This document shows positions 49,701 to 62,815 of a stretch of 64,000 nt of DNA, one piece after another. The notes under the pieces are model-generated. The model had not been told where the DNA came from, made no database searches, and worked only from the letters and a program-made list of their open reading frames with translations. The position numbers were made by a program, and so were the translations under genes. Source of the stretch: Steinernema hermaphroditum (Eukaryota; Nematoda; Chromadorea; Rhabditida; Steinernematidae); assembly GCA_030435675.1 (NCBI GenBank), contig CM059622.1:9114001-9178000 (forward strand), read 5' to 3'. How positions within the stretch are numbered: the stretch's first letter is position 1; each line of letters starts with the position of its first letter.

Positions 49701-51764
49701 CGCACAAGAACGAATTTGTGATTGGTGACATATTCGTGCGCATCTACAACGAGCAACCTCATTTCAAACTCCACGTGAGTGTCGGAACGGGAGCGTTCTC
49801 CCGATAAGTGCTACTTTGTAGGACCCCAAGAGTTTCTGCGTCGATCTGCTTGACTTCTTAAAGAAGAACCAGAATACTATCCTCGGCAAGAAGAAAAACA
49901 ACGAAGGAACTCCGAACGAGGAGGAGTTTCTGGTGGACTGGGGTGTGGTCGGCGACGGCAGCGGAATGCTGTCCCTCCCTAAGCGCGTCGAGATGTGTAT
50001 CGAAGCACTGAACAACGTGATCCGGGCAGATGCGTCGCTCACCTATCTCCTCATCGGGCAATTCGGGCTCATCTTCTCTTATCTTCAAGCCTACAGTTAC
50101 GCGAAGATCCAAAAGTCCATCCTGGAGGTCATTTACCAGTCCGCATCGAATGCTGACTGCCTGACGGACATCGCCTCTCTCAAGAACAACGACAAAGCTG
50201 TCAAGCTTCCCCTCCTTCTGCCACTGGTCGAAAAACTGCCGGAAGTCACCGAACGCGTCCTCCACACTCTAGGCGCTTTAGCGTCCAACGGAGCGCTCGC
50301 CAAGGAGCTTCTGGAATATGGTATCGTATTCGGTGCTCAGATCGGCTTGCAAATCATGTTCTTAAAGGCGGTATTGTGTACATCTTGGGTGTGTACACCG
50401 ATGTCCACAGTCGAATGCGAACAGCCGCTGCTCCCGAAGCCGGACGGAATCGCGTGACAGCCGCTGAACTCCTCTCGAAGTTGCAGAGCGACAATCAGAG
50501 TGGCCCTCGTTGGAACCGCTTCATCAGTCGCTTCCTGCCTCCAATATTCGCGGACGGATTGCGAGATTCGCCCCAGGCTGCGTAAGACTTCGATCTCGTT
50601 TAGTTCCCTAGAACTTTTCTCTTCTAGGGTGGCGATGTTCGATTCGGACAACGAAACACCAGAGCTCATTTGGAACGACACAGTGCGCCAGAATGTGCGT
50701 GGCCTCATCCAGAGGATGCTCTCTTCCCTTGTGCAGTCGCAGTTGATCGACCCCAGAGCGAAGTGGAACGACGGCGCTCTCGGAGACTGCGCCTACGGCT
50801 CGACCTACTCCGGAGAAGTTGTCGTCGGAGGCGTTTTTCTTCGCTTGTTTAACGCAAATCCCACGTGGGCAGTCCGGCACCCGAAGCAGTTCACCACGGA
50901 GCTCATGGAGAGAGTTCTTCAGCTCATGGAGAAGCCGACCGACGAGATCGAGATCGCGACGACTACTTTGGTCAACCTCATTGCTCACCATCCAACCACC
51001 GCTGATCAAGTATGTCCCTTGTGAATCTACCGGAAATCCGACATACCCTTATTTAGCTGCCAGCGCAAGGCTATCTTCCAACCTTCTGCAGAGCCATGAC
51101 TTTGAAGAACGCTCCCGCCTCGAAAACGGCTCTTCTCGTCGTCGAACAGATCGCCGGAAACACGGTAACCTATGCGCTTTGGTGACGGATAATATATCGG
51201 TTATTTGCAGTACTGCGTGGAAGCGTTGTCGCGGCTTCCAGTCATCCGAGGGATCCACTTGTGCATGAAGAACCAGCCAGGTACTGCTCCCGATTCCTAG
51301 CCTCTTTGTCAATGGTGTGCTCTTCAGCCTTCGTCCGGGAAGCGGCGCACGCGCTAAAACTCTTGTTCCGGCAGAATTCCTCTGCGTTGTCGGAGCAGAT
51401 GCTGTCCAGCGACATCGTTCCCCATCTGCTGAACGTTCTCGGAAGCCGCGACCTTCAAGGAGTGTCCAATCCTGCGGCGGCGAAGGCGGAAATCGTTGAA
51501 GCTCTGAAGAACGCCGCCCTGGACCTGCAATACGGCGACAAGATCACGGCGATCCTCAACGACTCGACCATTTGGAAGGAGTACAAGGACCAGAGGCACG
51601 ATCTGTACCTCCCCGCTGCTCGACCACATGCGATAACGGGTGGACCTACGGGCTCCGGACTTGCGCTCACCTTCGGCACCTCAGACGGACGAAACACCGA
51701 CGGCATGTTCGCGCCGCCACCCCGACCCGTGCCTTCCCCAAAGCCAACCTTGAACGACAGGTGA
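43718..51764 (+). CDS. rme-8: RME-8/DNAJC13 endosomal J-domain protein
   Basis: RME-8 is a large peripheral endosomal protein that recruits Hsc70 and controls clathrin and retromer traffic. The gene starts [20 protein letters not shown] and continues [20 protein letters not shown], matching the family's N-terminal PH-like region. Conserved blocks follow throughout: HGTGALV-like [55 protein letters not shown] and [20 protein letters not shown]. The central J domain at about 48430-48640 has [11 protein letters not shown], then [20 protein letters not shown] with the HPD triad intact. IWN repeats characteristic of the family are at about 48140, 49550 and 50667. It ends in a Pro-rich tail. Roughly 2,250 residues in over 20 exons, full-length for the family. 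No frameshift is needed. Confidence 0.97.
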
Positions 51765-52168
51765 ATCTGTGCCTTTTGTACATACTTTACAAGTTGCCTT
51801 AACCCATAGTTGCCTATCTGTTAATCGAAATCTAAGTTATCTTCTCTCCGGGTGTTCTATTGCAATGGTTTGTGATGCATCCCACCTTCCGCGTTCTTTC
51901 TCACTTATCGTCTAATCTACCGTAATGCCCATGTGAATTGTTGTATTTAACCCAGTGAGGCTGAAGCTTATAAAGGTTTTGACGTGTAGGCGCCATCCAA
52001 AAGGACGTCGAATGACTGATGCTGAGCCAGCATCGTCAGGTTCTCCTCTCCAGTCGAAAAAGATTTATTAAGTTAATACTCCGAATTTTCACAGACATCA
52101 GTGCAGATATGTACAGATTACGGTAGCTTTGGTTTGGAATGTTCTGGGGTTCCTCTTGAACTCCACTT
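51765..52168. other. Intergenic region between convergent rme-8 and the lipocalin-like gene
   Basis: 404 bp holding both 3' ends. It contains TACCGTAATG at about 51919 and GATTACGGTA at about 52116. No gene. Confidence 0.4.
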
Positions 52169-54172
52169 CTAAAGTTTTCCGATCTCACAGAGCGAGGAGT
52201 GCGGAATGACGGCCACGGGGAGCACGTTGTTGTCGATGACCTCCTGAAGAACAAATGTAGCCCCGTGTCTAGAGCAACCCACGTACCGATTTCATGAACT
52301 CGGAGATGTCGTCGTAGTGGCGGCGATTGAATTCGTCAGTGTTGCGCGCGAAAACGTGGTAGGAGACGCACCTGTTTGGGCCCTTTGTCTCGGCGAGCAC
52401 CACGTACTCGTAGGAGTCAACCTCCGCAGGGCCCGCCTTCACTAGGCATACTGTAACCAACAATCCCTACAGCACTCAGGGACGTGCTCACCTGTCTCGT
52501 TCAGCGCCGAGAGTTCCATCTTGAGGAGACCGTTCGCAGTCTTCGCCATCACGCCGTTCATCTGAAGGCTACAGTAATCCTGGGTACGGTGGCGGCGCTC
52601 ACCTCGTGGAGCTCGTTATGCGCGGAGTCGTCGCGGAAGAAGAAGTTCATCGGCGCTATGTTGCGGTTCGCTCGGCCGATTTCGAGGCCCACACACGATG
52701 CACGCTTGCTGTCCAGGCTCGTTGTGACAGGACCGTCGCCGCGCAGGACGGCCTCCATGCGGTTCAGGCTCATGAGCGTCGAGAAGGTCTTCCGGAGGAC
52801 CGTCGGGTTCCCGTAGATCTGCGTCCAGCTGCCGCGCACCTTGGTCAGCTCCACGGGCAGGCACTTCGCACAGGCTGCGGCAGGTGGTCCCTCGAGGGCG
52901 TCGAGCTCCTCCTCGAGGTCGTCGACAGGGCTGTGCTCCGAGCGGATGCGCTTCATGGCCGCGTCGACGGCGTTGAAGGTATCTTTGTCATGAAGTTTAC
53001 CCTCGCGACTCCCCTCCACGAGCTCCTCCTTCAGCTGTCGGAGCGTCTGCCGTTCCTCAGTCGTCAGCGCCGCCGGGTCCTCCGAAAGGTCGATACCGTA
53101 CTTCGAGCGGAAGTGGCTCCGCAGCTTCTCGTCGCTCGCGAACTCCTCGCGCACGTCCTTCCCTGAAAAGCCCGGGTTAGGATTACTCTCTGCGGGGGAC
53201 GGACTCCCGAGTTTGTCGAAAGCGCGCGAGGCCTCGTCGCGGATCTCCTTTTGCAGCTCCGGGTGCTTCGAGCGGAAGAGGATGTCGCCGCCGCTCGTGT
53301 AGCGGTCATGCGGACGCTGCGGCTCCGCGCGCTCCACCTTGTTCTCCTCTTCGACTACGGTAGCGGCGCCCAGCGCCTTCGCCTGCTGTCGGTTCAGGAA
53401 CTGCTGCTGCTGTTGTAGGAGAAGCTGCAAAGGGCGTCGTGTGTGGTCCGGACGGGGCACTCACCGCGGCGGCGGCGCGGTGCTCGAGCATCTGCTGCTC
53501 GTAGCGGCGCATGCCGTCGAGGTACTCCATCTGCTTGGTGTTGAAGTCGGTCAGCTTCCTTTGGTGCTCTTGCAGCTCCGAGAGGTACTTCGCTTTCCGC
53601 GCAGCGTTGATGGCGTCGACGCCGCCAACGCCGACGTTCTGGGGCAGCGTCGGGATCATCTGGGAGAGCTGATCGGCCTGCAGGGCCAGGGGGAGGCCGC
53701 CGCCGTCGCTTCGGACGATCGCCTGGCCGGGTTGGCCGAAGGGGTAAGCATATGGCCCGTGGAGCGAGGCGTCGTTGACAGAGCCGAGGGCCACCGTCGG
53801 CGCCATATTCGAGGCGAACGCTGCATAAGGGCTTACGGGCTTCGGTTAGGGGTGCACTCACAGCCGAAGGCGGGTCCTCCGCTCTGCTCGAAGAGGGACG
53901 CCGAAGGAGGGGCGCGGCGCACCTCGGCCCCCGGGGCTTGCGTCGGCGCCGCCATCGAGCGGTCCATCTCGGGGAACAGCGACTTGACGAAGGCGCCGGC
54001 CAGATTCACGGCCATGCGTTCTAGGGCTGAAGAAGGCGTGGATTACGGTAGGTAGGGTCGGAGTACCGGGAGAGGGCGTCGATTTCTCTTCACTGCTGTC
54101 GCTACGGTGCTTCCGGGCCTCGGAGACGCCGGAGACGAAGACGAAAGCGAAGACGAAAAGGAAAAGTTTCAT
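52169..54172 (-). CDS. Secreted lipocalin-like protein with long N-terminal extension
   Basis: The start MKLFLFVFAFVFVSGVSEAR is a signal peptide (an in-frame ATG six codons upstream is also possible). An extension of about 350 residues follows, including ELQEHQRKLTDFNTKQMEYL, a poly-Gln coiled-coil stretch (LLLQQQQQFLNRQQAKALGA), and a charged acidic segment (SEDPAALTTEERQTLRQLKE). The C-terminal domain starts CAKCLPVELTKVRGSWTQIY-GNP, where GSW matches the lipocalin GxW motif at the first strand. It continues CVGLEIGRANRNIAPMNFFF, then CLVKAGPAEVDSYEYVVLAE and CVSYHVFARNTDEFNRRHYD, ending PHSSLCEIGKL. Four cysteines could form the usual two disulfides. Nematodes have a family of secreted lipocalin-related proteins in apical matrix; assignment to it is likely but not proven. 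About six exons. Confidence 0.7.
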
Positions 54173-55041
54173 CGTCGCCGGGCTCTTCATTCGCATCGAA
54201 TAAAGGATCAGTGAAGGTATCAGATCCACGGAGATCCAGAGGCGTCGCCGGGTGACCTGGTGACCCGCTTGGCGACATTCGTTTTCGATTGTTTCAATTT
54301 CGACGACGCGTTCCGATTTGCAACCGAAAGAGAAATCGGAGAAGAAGACAACTTCGCTTTCGCCTCCGACCGGAGAACGCTCGAGGACCTCTTTGTCGAA
54401 CTCCTGGTAAGGAATCCCTAGGAATCTGTTTTCCGATCCGAACTGTACCGTAGTCGGAGTCCTCTGACTCCTCTTAGTACTACGGTAAATCAGAAGAATC
54501 AGAACCGTTTTATCAAGAGCTTGTTTGTGTCGGTTTTTTTCAGATACTTCTCGGTTTCTACGGTTTGTTAGGGAATGAAATTCTCCTTTCAAGTGCTTAA
54601 ATTCGGTATTTTTGTAATTTTTCCCATCTTCGTAAGGCTTCCAGCTGGCCCATTATAGCGGATTTGTGCCATCATTCCTCTACAGTTCGCCCGTGCATGC
54701 TTGGACGTTCCTATTTTTAGTGTGATACTCGCCTGGTCGCTGGTGAACACCCATACAACTCCAGTTACTCGTGACAGTCCTGCTTCCGAGCGGTTAGAAT
54801 TGAGATCGATTTCCCAGAGATCTCTTAGAGACACGGAGATCTCTCAGTGCAAGCCTGCAGTCACCTTTCTCGCTCCTCCCTTCTTCCTGCTTGTCTTCCT
54901 GGACGCCTCTGAGGATTCATTTATTGGAAAATGAACGAGGAAAGGAGCACAGTATTGCATCTGGGGCAGTACATACGGTATATACATACACTTATTAGAG
55001 GAGGGATCTTTGGGATATCTGGAGGAGGGCACCGAAGAAGG
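54173..55041. other. Intergenic region between nhr-23 3' end and lipocalin-like gene start
   Basis: 869 bp. TACCGTA-type motifs occur at about 54448, 54482 and 54974. An open frame at about 54589-54834 (minus) resembles nothing known. No gene called. Confidence 0.4.
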
Positions 55042-58140
<3,099 letters not shown>

Positions 58141-59494
58141 CAAATTAAAATTAGAGTGAGGAAGTTAACCGAAAACACTACAGTGCGCTCAATAATGATA
58201 GCCCACTTTGGCACTTTTGCCAGATCTTGTAACTGACAAGGGAACTGTGGGAGTTCTACATGCCCAATGAATATCCAAGTCCCAGCTGAAGACGAGCAAC
58301 AGTTTTGAGAGCGACCAAAAATATCTAACATTGCATGCTCCTGCTGGATCTGCTGAAATGCCGAAACCAGTTACTAGTTCTTGCCTTATTTTGAATAAGA
58401 GAAAGAGATTTCTCTAGATGTTAGCCGCAAACTATAGATTAGAGGTTGCTAGATCCCATGAATACGTTTCATCCTCGTGTTTCTACAATATCGCACATAA
58501 GACAGTGCAGCATCACTTTTCAACCTGGTTCTGACCGCAGCACAATAGTTGACTTCTTATCCTTATCCATATCATCATGTACTTCTAGGGATCATATGTC
58601 TAGAACCTCCTTGAACTCAGCAGTCACGACAAATAAAGGAAAACATTTTTATTTGCAAATACAAATAAAAGCTGGGGTCAATGAGTTGCGCTGGTGGATC
58701 AAGGGGTCGGAGAACTCATGGGAAATGGGAGCTTCCAATTTTCACTTGTAGCCTACAGCATCGGGGCATCAGTCACTATGGCATTCAAGCACCCTAGCTG
58801 GCCGTCGATGTTGTCTGTATATCCATAGCTACAGGTTGTTAAATCAACAAGAAAGATTAACTACTTTCGAGTCAAGTGCTCTATGAGCAAATTTTTTATC
58901 TTCTTGGAATTTGCTCCTACTGTGACATTACAAGATGAGACCGGCATGTGCGCTTGGAAGCTCAGTTCCTGCTGTAAGCGTAGCTGAGACAGCACACCGC
59001 CTATCAAATAAATAGTCCATCGGAGAGGTTGTCGAAGGTTCGGTGTTTCGGATGCCCAGGTTCGGTGCTTCGCGGACCATGAAAATAAAAGGATTCAAAG
59101 AAAGCGGAGGGCATGCAGGTGGGGCATCGGAGCGTACCGACTGGAAAGAGAATCAATCGCCCATACGAACGCACTAACCCATCTGATCCCAGGATTACTC
59201 AGTGCGAAAATAGACGCGAATCAAAAATGGTGCATTTTCAACTTTCCAACCCAATAATTTGGCTGACGTTTTTGGGTTCCGGGTTCGACTCCTCTTCCTG
59301 CCCACATTTTTTCTTCTCTCTTCTCCAACATATTTAAATTTGATTCTTTTCCTGGCACTGAATCCTATCCGAACTTCAGTTATGAATGCTAGCCATGTTT
59401 TGCTCCGCCTTGCAAAAGTACGGTCAAACATGTACCGTTCAGATCGAGGTGAGACTAGGGGCAAACGGTAGGCCTAGGTGAGTATATAAACTGT
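58141..59494. other. AT-richer non-coding stretch with transposon debris
   Basis: No gene recognised. From about 59262 the sequence matches, in inverted orientation, a copy at about 62515-62570: TTGGCTGACGTTTTTGGG, and later GGCCTAGGTGAGTATA. In this copy the two blocks are separated by about 180 bp. Confidence 0.4.
59281..59460. mobile_element. Probable small insertion with tRNA-like box
   Basis: Compared with the inverted copy near 62540, where GACGTTTTTGGGG is joined directly to TCCAAACGATAGGCCTAGG, this copy has about 180 extra bp between the same blocks. The extra segment starts with GGGTTCGACTCC, similar to a tRNA B box. I do not see a clean target duplication. Confidence 0.4.
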
Positions 59495-59507
59495 GAAACT
59501 AGCCTGG

Positions 59508-60014
59508 ACTCACTCGTGTCGCGGTGGCGAGCGGTCGGTCCCTCCGGTCGCTCTCCGAGTGTCCGGTTGGTCTGATGGTAAACCCTGTGGCATATGCGAG
59601 TTTTCCGGCTTCCAGAGGGAATTGGGACACCCGGAAGCCGTAGTCCCACCACCGTTGACAACAAGATCTCCGACGCCAGGAATCTGACAGCGCGAGATGT
59701 CATCCCGAAGGTCACCGACGCTCTGAGGACCGACGAAGACGCAACTCCCGGACCACGGACTCATCTCTCCAAAGAAGATGCGAGCTCAGAAGCCTCACCT
59801 GTGCCGCAAACGTCCCGAGAAGAAGGAGTTCTACAGCCATTTCCGAATTTTTGCCGGCTCCCAGATGCCGCGTGATGCGCGCCGTCTCCGACCGGTTTGC
59901 CATAAGCGCCACGCCAGGGATGAAGCCGGCTACAACGAGACATCCTCTGTTTGTCTATTATTCGGTGTCGTGAAAGGCGTAAGCCTTTGATTCACGAAAT
60001 AAACTCGTAAACTC
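59508..60014 (+). mobile_element. Retroposon copy A (SINE-like, 13-bp target duplication)
   Basis: 507 bp lie between two identical copies of GAAACTAGCCTGG (59495-59507 and 60015-60027). The element ends in ACGAAATAAACTCGTAAACTC, a short repeat tail instead of poly-A, preceded by a hairpin with a GTAA loop. Near the 5' end it shares GTGTCGCGG...GGTCGG and TTCCGGCTTCCAGAGG...GAAGCCGTAG with copy B. It carries no recognisable protein. These are the marks of target-primed reverse transcription. Confidence 0.85.
59969..59996 (+). other. 3' hairpin of retroposon copy A
   Basis: Outer stem CGTG (59969-59972) pairs with CACG (59993-59996). Inner stem AAAGGC pairs with GCCTTT around the loop GTAA (59979-59982), a GNRA-type tetraloop. 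A four-base bulge (GATT) lies on the 3' side. Confidence 0.7.
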
Positions 60015-60739
60015 GAAACTAGCCTGGGTGCGCTGCGGGACAGGTTAACATCGGTCGAAGTTGTGAAAAAGTGAAAAGCAACTGCCCGTCAAAAAAGATG
60101 CGGTATCCTTTCCAAGCAACTAAAAAACCGTTGCTCTCGCGAACTTCCAACATCGATGGTAGACTCCTCTACGGTTCTGATCTATAAAAAGGGAGATCCA
60201 AAACTGGTGAAGAACTACAGTTATTCATCGCTTTCATTGATTTTGAAAAAGCGTTCGACTCCGTAGAGGTAAATGCGGTATGGAATGCTCTGCAAGAGCA
60301 AGGTGTCCCGGCTCAAATCGTAGCAATGATGCGAAAGATCTACCGGGAAGCTAAATCACATATTCAGATTTGACTCTGTGCAGATCGAAATTCATCGCGG
60401 AGTCCGTCAAGGGGACGTGATAAGTCCGAAACTGTTTACCGCAGCACTGGTAAGTATCTTCAAAAAGCTGAACTGGGAAGAATATGGAATCAATGTCAAC
60501 GGAAAAAATGCTACATAACCTCTGATTTGCCGACGACATCGTTCTCTTCGCCAACTCTCAGGACGAACTCCAAAAGATGGTGGACAAGCTAAATGAAGAA
60601 TCCCAAATATTCGGGCTAAAGATCAACGAGGCGAAGACTAAAGTGATGGCGAACGAGTAACTCAACATTCGCCTCAACGATGTGAGTTTAGAATGCGTTA
60701 CAAACTATGTCTATTTAGGACAAGAGGTTCAAATGATCC

Positions 60740-61340
60740 TTTTATTTGTGTCCCCAGCGATCGGTCGGGTCGTCCACTCGCTCTCTCTCTCTGAGGCTGT
60801 CTGGGCCGAATGAGTTGAGTGAGCGGTCGTTCTCGGCCGTCGTTGTTGGTGCAATGATCGCTTCCGGCTCCCAGAAGGCCTGGAACACCAGGGAGCCGTA
60901 GTTCCACCGTCTTGCCAAGAAGCTAGTCACTGCCGCCCGACTCCACCCGCGCCGCCAGAGAAGTCGAAGTCTCGCTGAAAGTCCGCGCAGCCAGTCTGAT
61001 GGTTCCCGGTTCGTCCGTTGTGCTCCACCGACGCGTTTCGTCGGATGCCGTTCTTCGCGTGTCTCCCGCGGAAACTGCCGAAGAAGCTCTTCAACTCCGA
61101 CGTCCGCGCCGCCACCCGAGTTGAAGACAGATCCACTGTGCTCCACCGTCATCGGAATCAGCTCTTCGCATCTCTGATCCCCGCGCACACTGATGGGATC
61201 GCTGTGTTCTACTCTGATGTGCCGAAGCCAGAAGAAGACCGGCGACTACGGAGTGACAATGTGTTTCTTGTGCATATATATGACGTCTCGCAAGGCGTAA
61301 GCCTTAGATACGAGAAATAAACTCGTAAACTCGTAAACTC
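60740..61340 (+). mobile_element. Retroposon copy B (SINE-like, 13-bp target duplication, inside the reverse transcriptase)
   Basis: 601 bp inserted in the reverse-transcriptase pseudogene between two identical copies of GTTCAAATGATCC (60727-60739 and 61341-61353). Removing the insert rejoins the reverse-transcriptase frame, TYR-Val-Tyr-Leu...Gln-Met to Ile-Arg-Asp. The tail reads GAAATAAACTCGTAAACTCG followed by one more TAAACTC unit. The 5' part matches the fragment at 22136-22270 and, more distantly, copy A. Confidence 0.9.
61287..61314 (+). other. 3' hairpin of retroposon copy B
   Basis: Outer stem CTCG (61287-61290) pairs with CGAG (61311-61314). Inner stem AAGGC pairs with GCCTT around loop GTAA (61297-61300). 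The position and bulge match copy A, while two of the four outer base pairs are changed on both sides. Confidence 0.7.
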
Positions 61341-61893
61341 GTTCAAATGATCCGAGACAGCAGAAAAGAGATCAGTCGTCGAATTAGTTCGGGATGGAAC
61401 GTCTTTCGCCAGCACAAAGTCCTGTTGACATCGAGTTGCGTAGAAATGAAGTGGAAGAGAAGACTTTTTGATATGTGCATTTTACCAGCGATGACCTATG
61501 GATCAGAAGCGTGGGCCCTTACAAAGTCCATGAAGATGAGACTAGCGGCAGCACAGAGAAGGATGGAAAGAAGAATGCTCGGAGTGAGACTTCTCGACCG
61601 GAAAACAAATGAGTGGATCCGAGGAGTAACAAAGATAATAAAAGACGTCAATGAGGAAGCTACGAAGAGGAAGTGAAAGTTTGCGTGGAACATAGCTAAC
61701 CGCCCTGTGGATCGCCACAAGTGGTCTGCTTTGATTTCAGAATGGAGGCCACCAATAACGCGACCGTTAAGAAGACCGAGGAAACGCTGGAGAGATGACA
61801 TAGTGAAGACTGTAGGACCCCAGCGCTGGCAGAATGCTGCGAGAAATGAGTCGCTTTCATCTTGGTGCAGCAGAGGAATCCAACCGCTCTGAC

Positions 61894-62815
61894 GCTCCTC
61901 ATGGCTGAGCAAACGACTCTTTCGAAGGTGACCGTCTTCGCGGCTAGGTGAGTCCACCAGTGTCGGCCTTGGTCACCCACCACTGACTTCACATATGGGA
62001 CACCAATAAGGCTGAAATTCTGATGGTTTCCAGCGGCAATGCTTGGACTGGACGAAGAAAAAGGCCAGATGAAGCAAGCCGAAGCCGGTGTTGTGCCAAC
62101 ATCAACATCTTCCAATGCCCAAAACATAAGCAATGAAGCCAAATAAGGAAATAAGGAGTGAGAGACGACGAAAAGAAAATCCTACATACTTGAATGGTGG
62201 TTATATCTGGGTGCAACTTAGTGTAAACTTATGAGATTGCAAAATTAGCCCTTAAAATCCTTAAATCCACCGGTGATTCCCAAGTGCCAAAATATATACT
62301 TAAGGTCTGTCTGATAGTTGTATTATCTATCGGACCGTTATCCTAGGGAGAATGTATGAACACTTTGCAACCTCAGCAAAATTGTGAGGTTAGGTATCCA
62401 CTGGGTCACTGGGGAATCACCGCATGAGAAACGAATGTTTGTTGGTGAGAAAGGATACTGCATCGAACTGCGGACACAGAGCGCGTTAGGGCAGCTGATT
62501 TTTTTGCAGTTCATATACTCACCTAGGCCTATCGTTTGGACCCCAAAAACGTCAGCCAAAGTACTATCCAGCTCGGCCACATACGCGTTCTTGCCATTGT
62601 TAGCGAAGTTGGCTATAGTCCTTTGACCATAATTTGCGAAGGGCGTTTACATGACCTGGTATGCGTATCAGCAGGCACCCTTTTGGGGTTGACGTTCTAG
62701 TGCAGGCCTACCTGTGTGCCAATTTTCAGCTCGATCCGAGGCGGACACTTCGGAAGGTTCCCTTGTGAGAAACATGGTTCTACGCTAATTTTCGTTTTTT
62801 TTTTGCGTGACTTCA
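61894..62815. other. Non-coding stretch with transposon debris
   Basis: No gene. It contains the 3' flank of the dead retrotransposon and, at about 62500-62575, an inverted uninterrupted copy of a sequence that is interrupted at 59262-59490. Confidence 0.4.

Larger units (their letters stand above)
60150..61893 (+). pseudogene. Decayed non-LTR retrotransposon reverse transcriptase
   Basis: Pieces of a LINE reverse transcriptase are readable in several frames. In order they are STVLIYKKGDPKLVKNY; then IAFIDFEKAFDSVEVNAVWN; then GVRQGD-like HRGVRQGDVISPKLFTAALV; then the catalytic FADDIVLFANSQDEL at about 60525; then TNYVYLGQEVQM. After the copy-B insertion it resumes RDSRKEISRRISSGWNVFRQ, CILPAMTYGSEAWALTKSMK, MERRMLGVRLLDRKTNEWIR and RPRKRWRDDIVKTVGPQRWQ. 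There are frameshifts, an internal deletion after KNY, a TGA at about 61674 where Trp is expected, and no visible endonuclease. RTE-like clade is my best guess. It is not functional. Confidence 0.88.

Noticed and set aside
61018..61320. Open frame within retroposon copy B
   Set aside because: It is not conserved in copy A; only the hairpin-derived end (GVSL) is shared, so it is not evidence of a protein.
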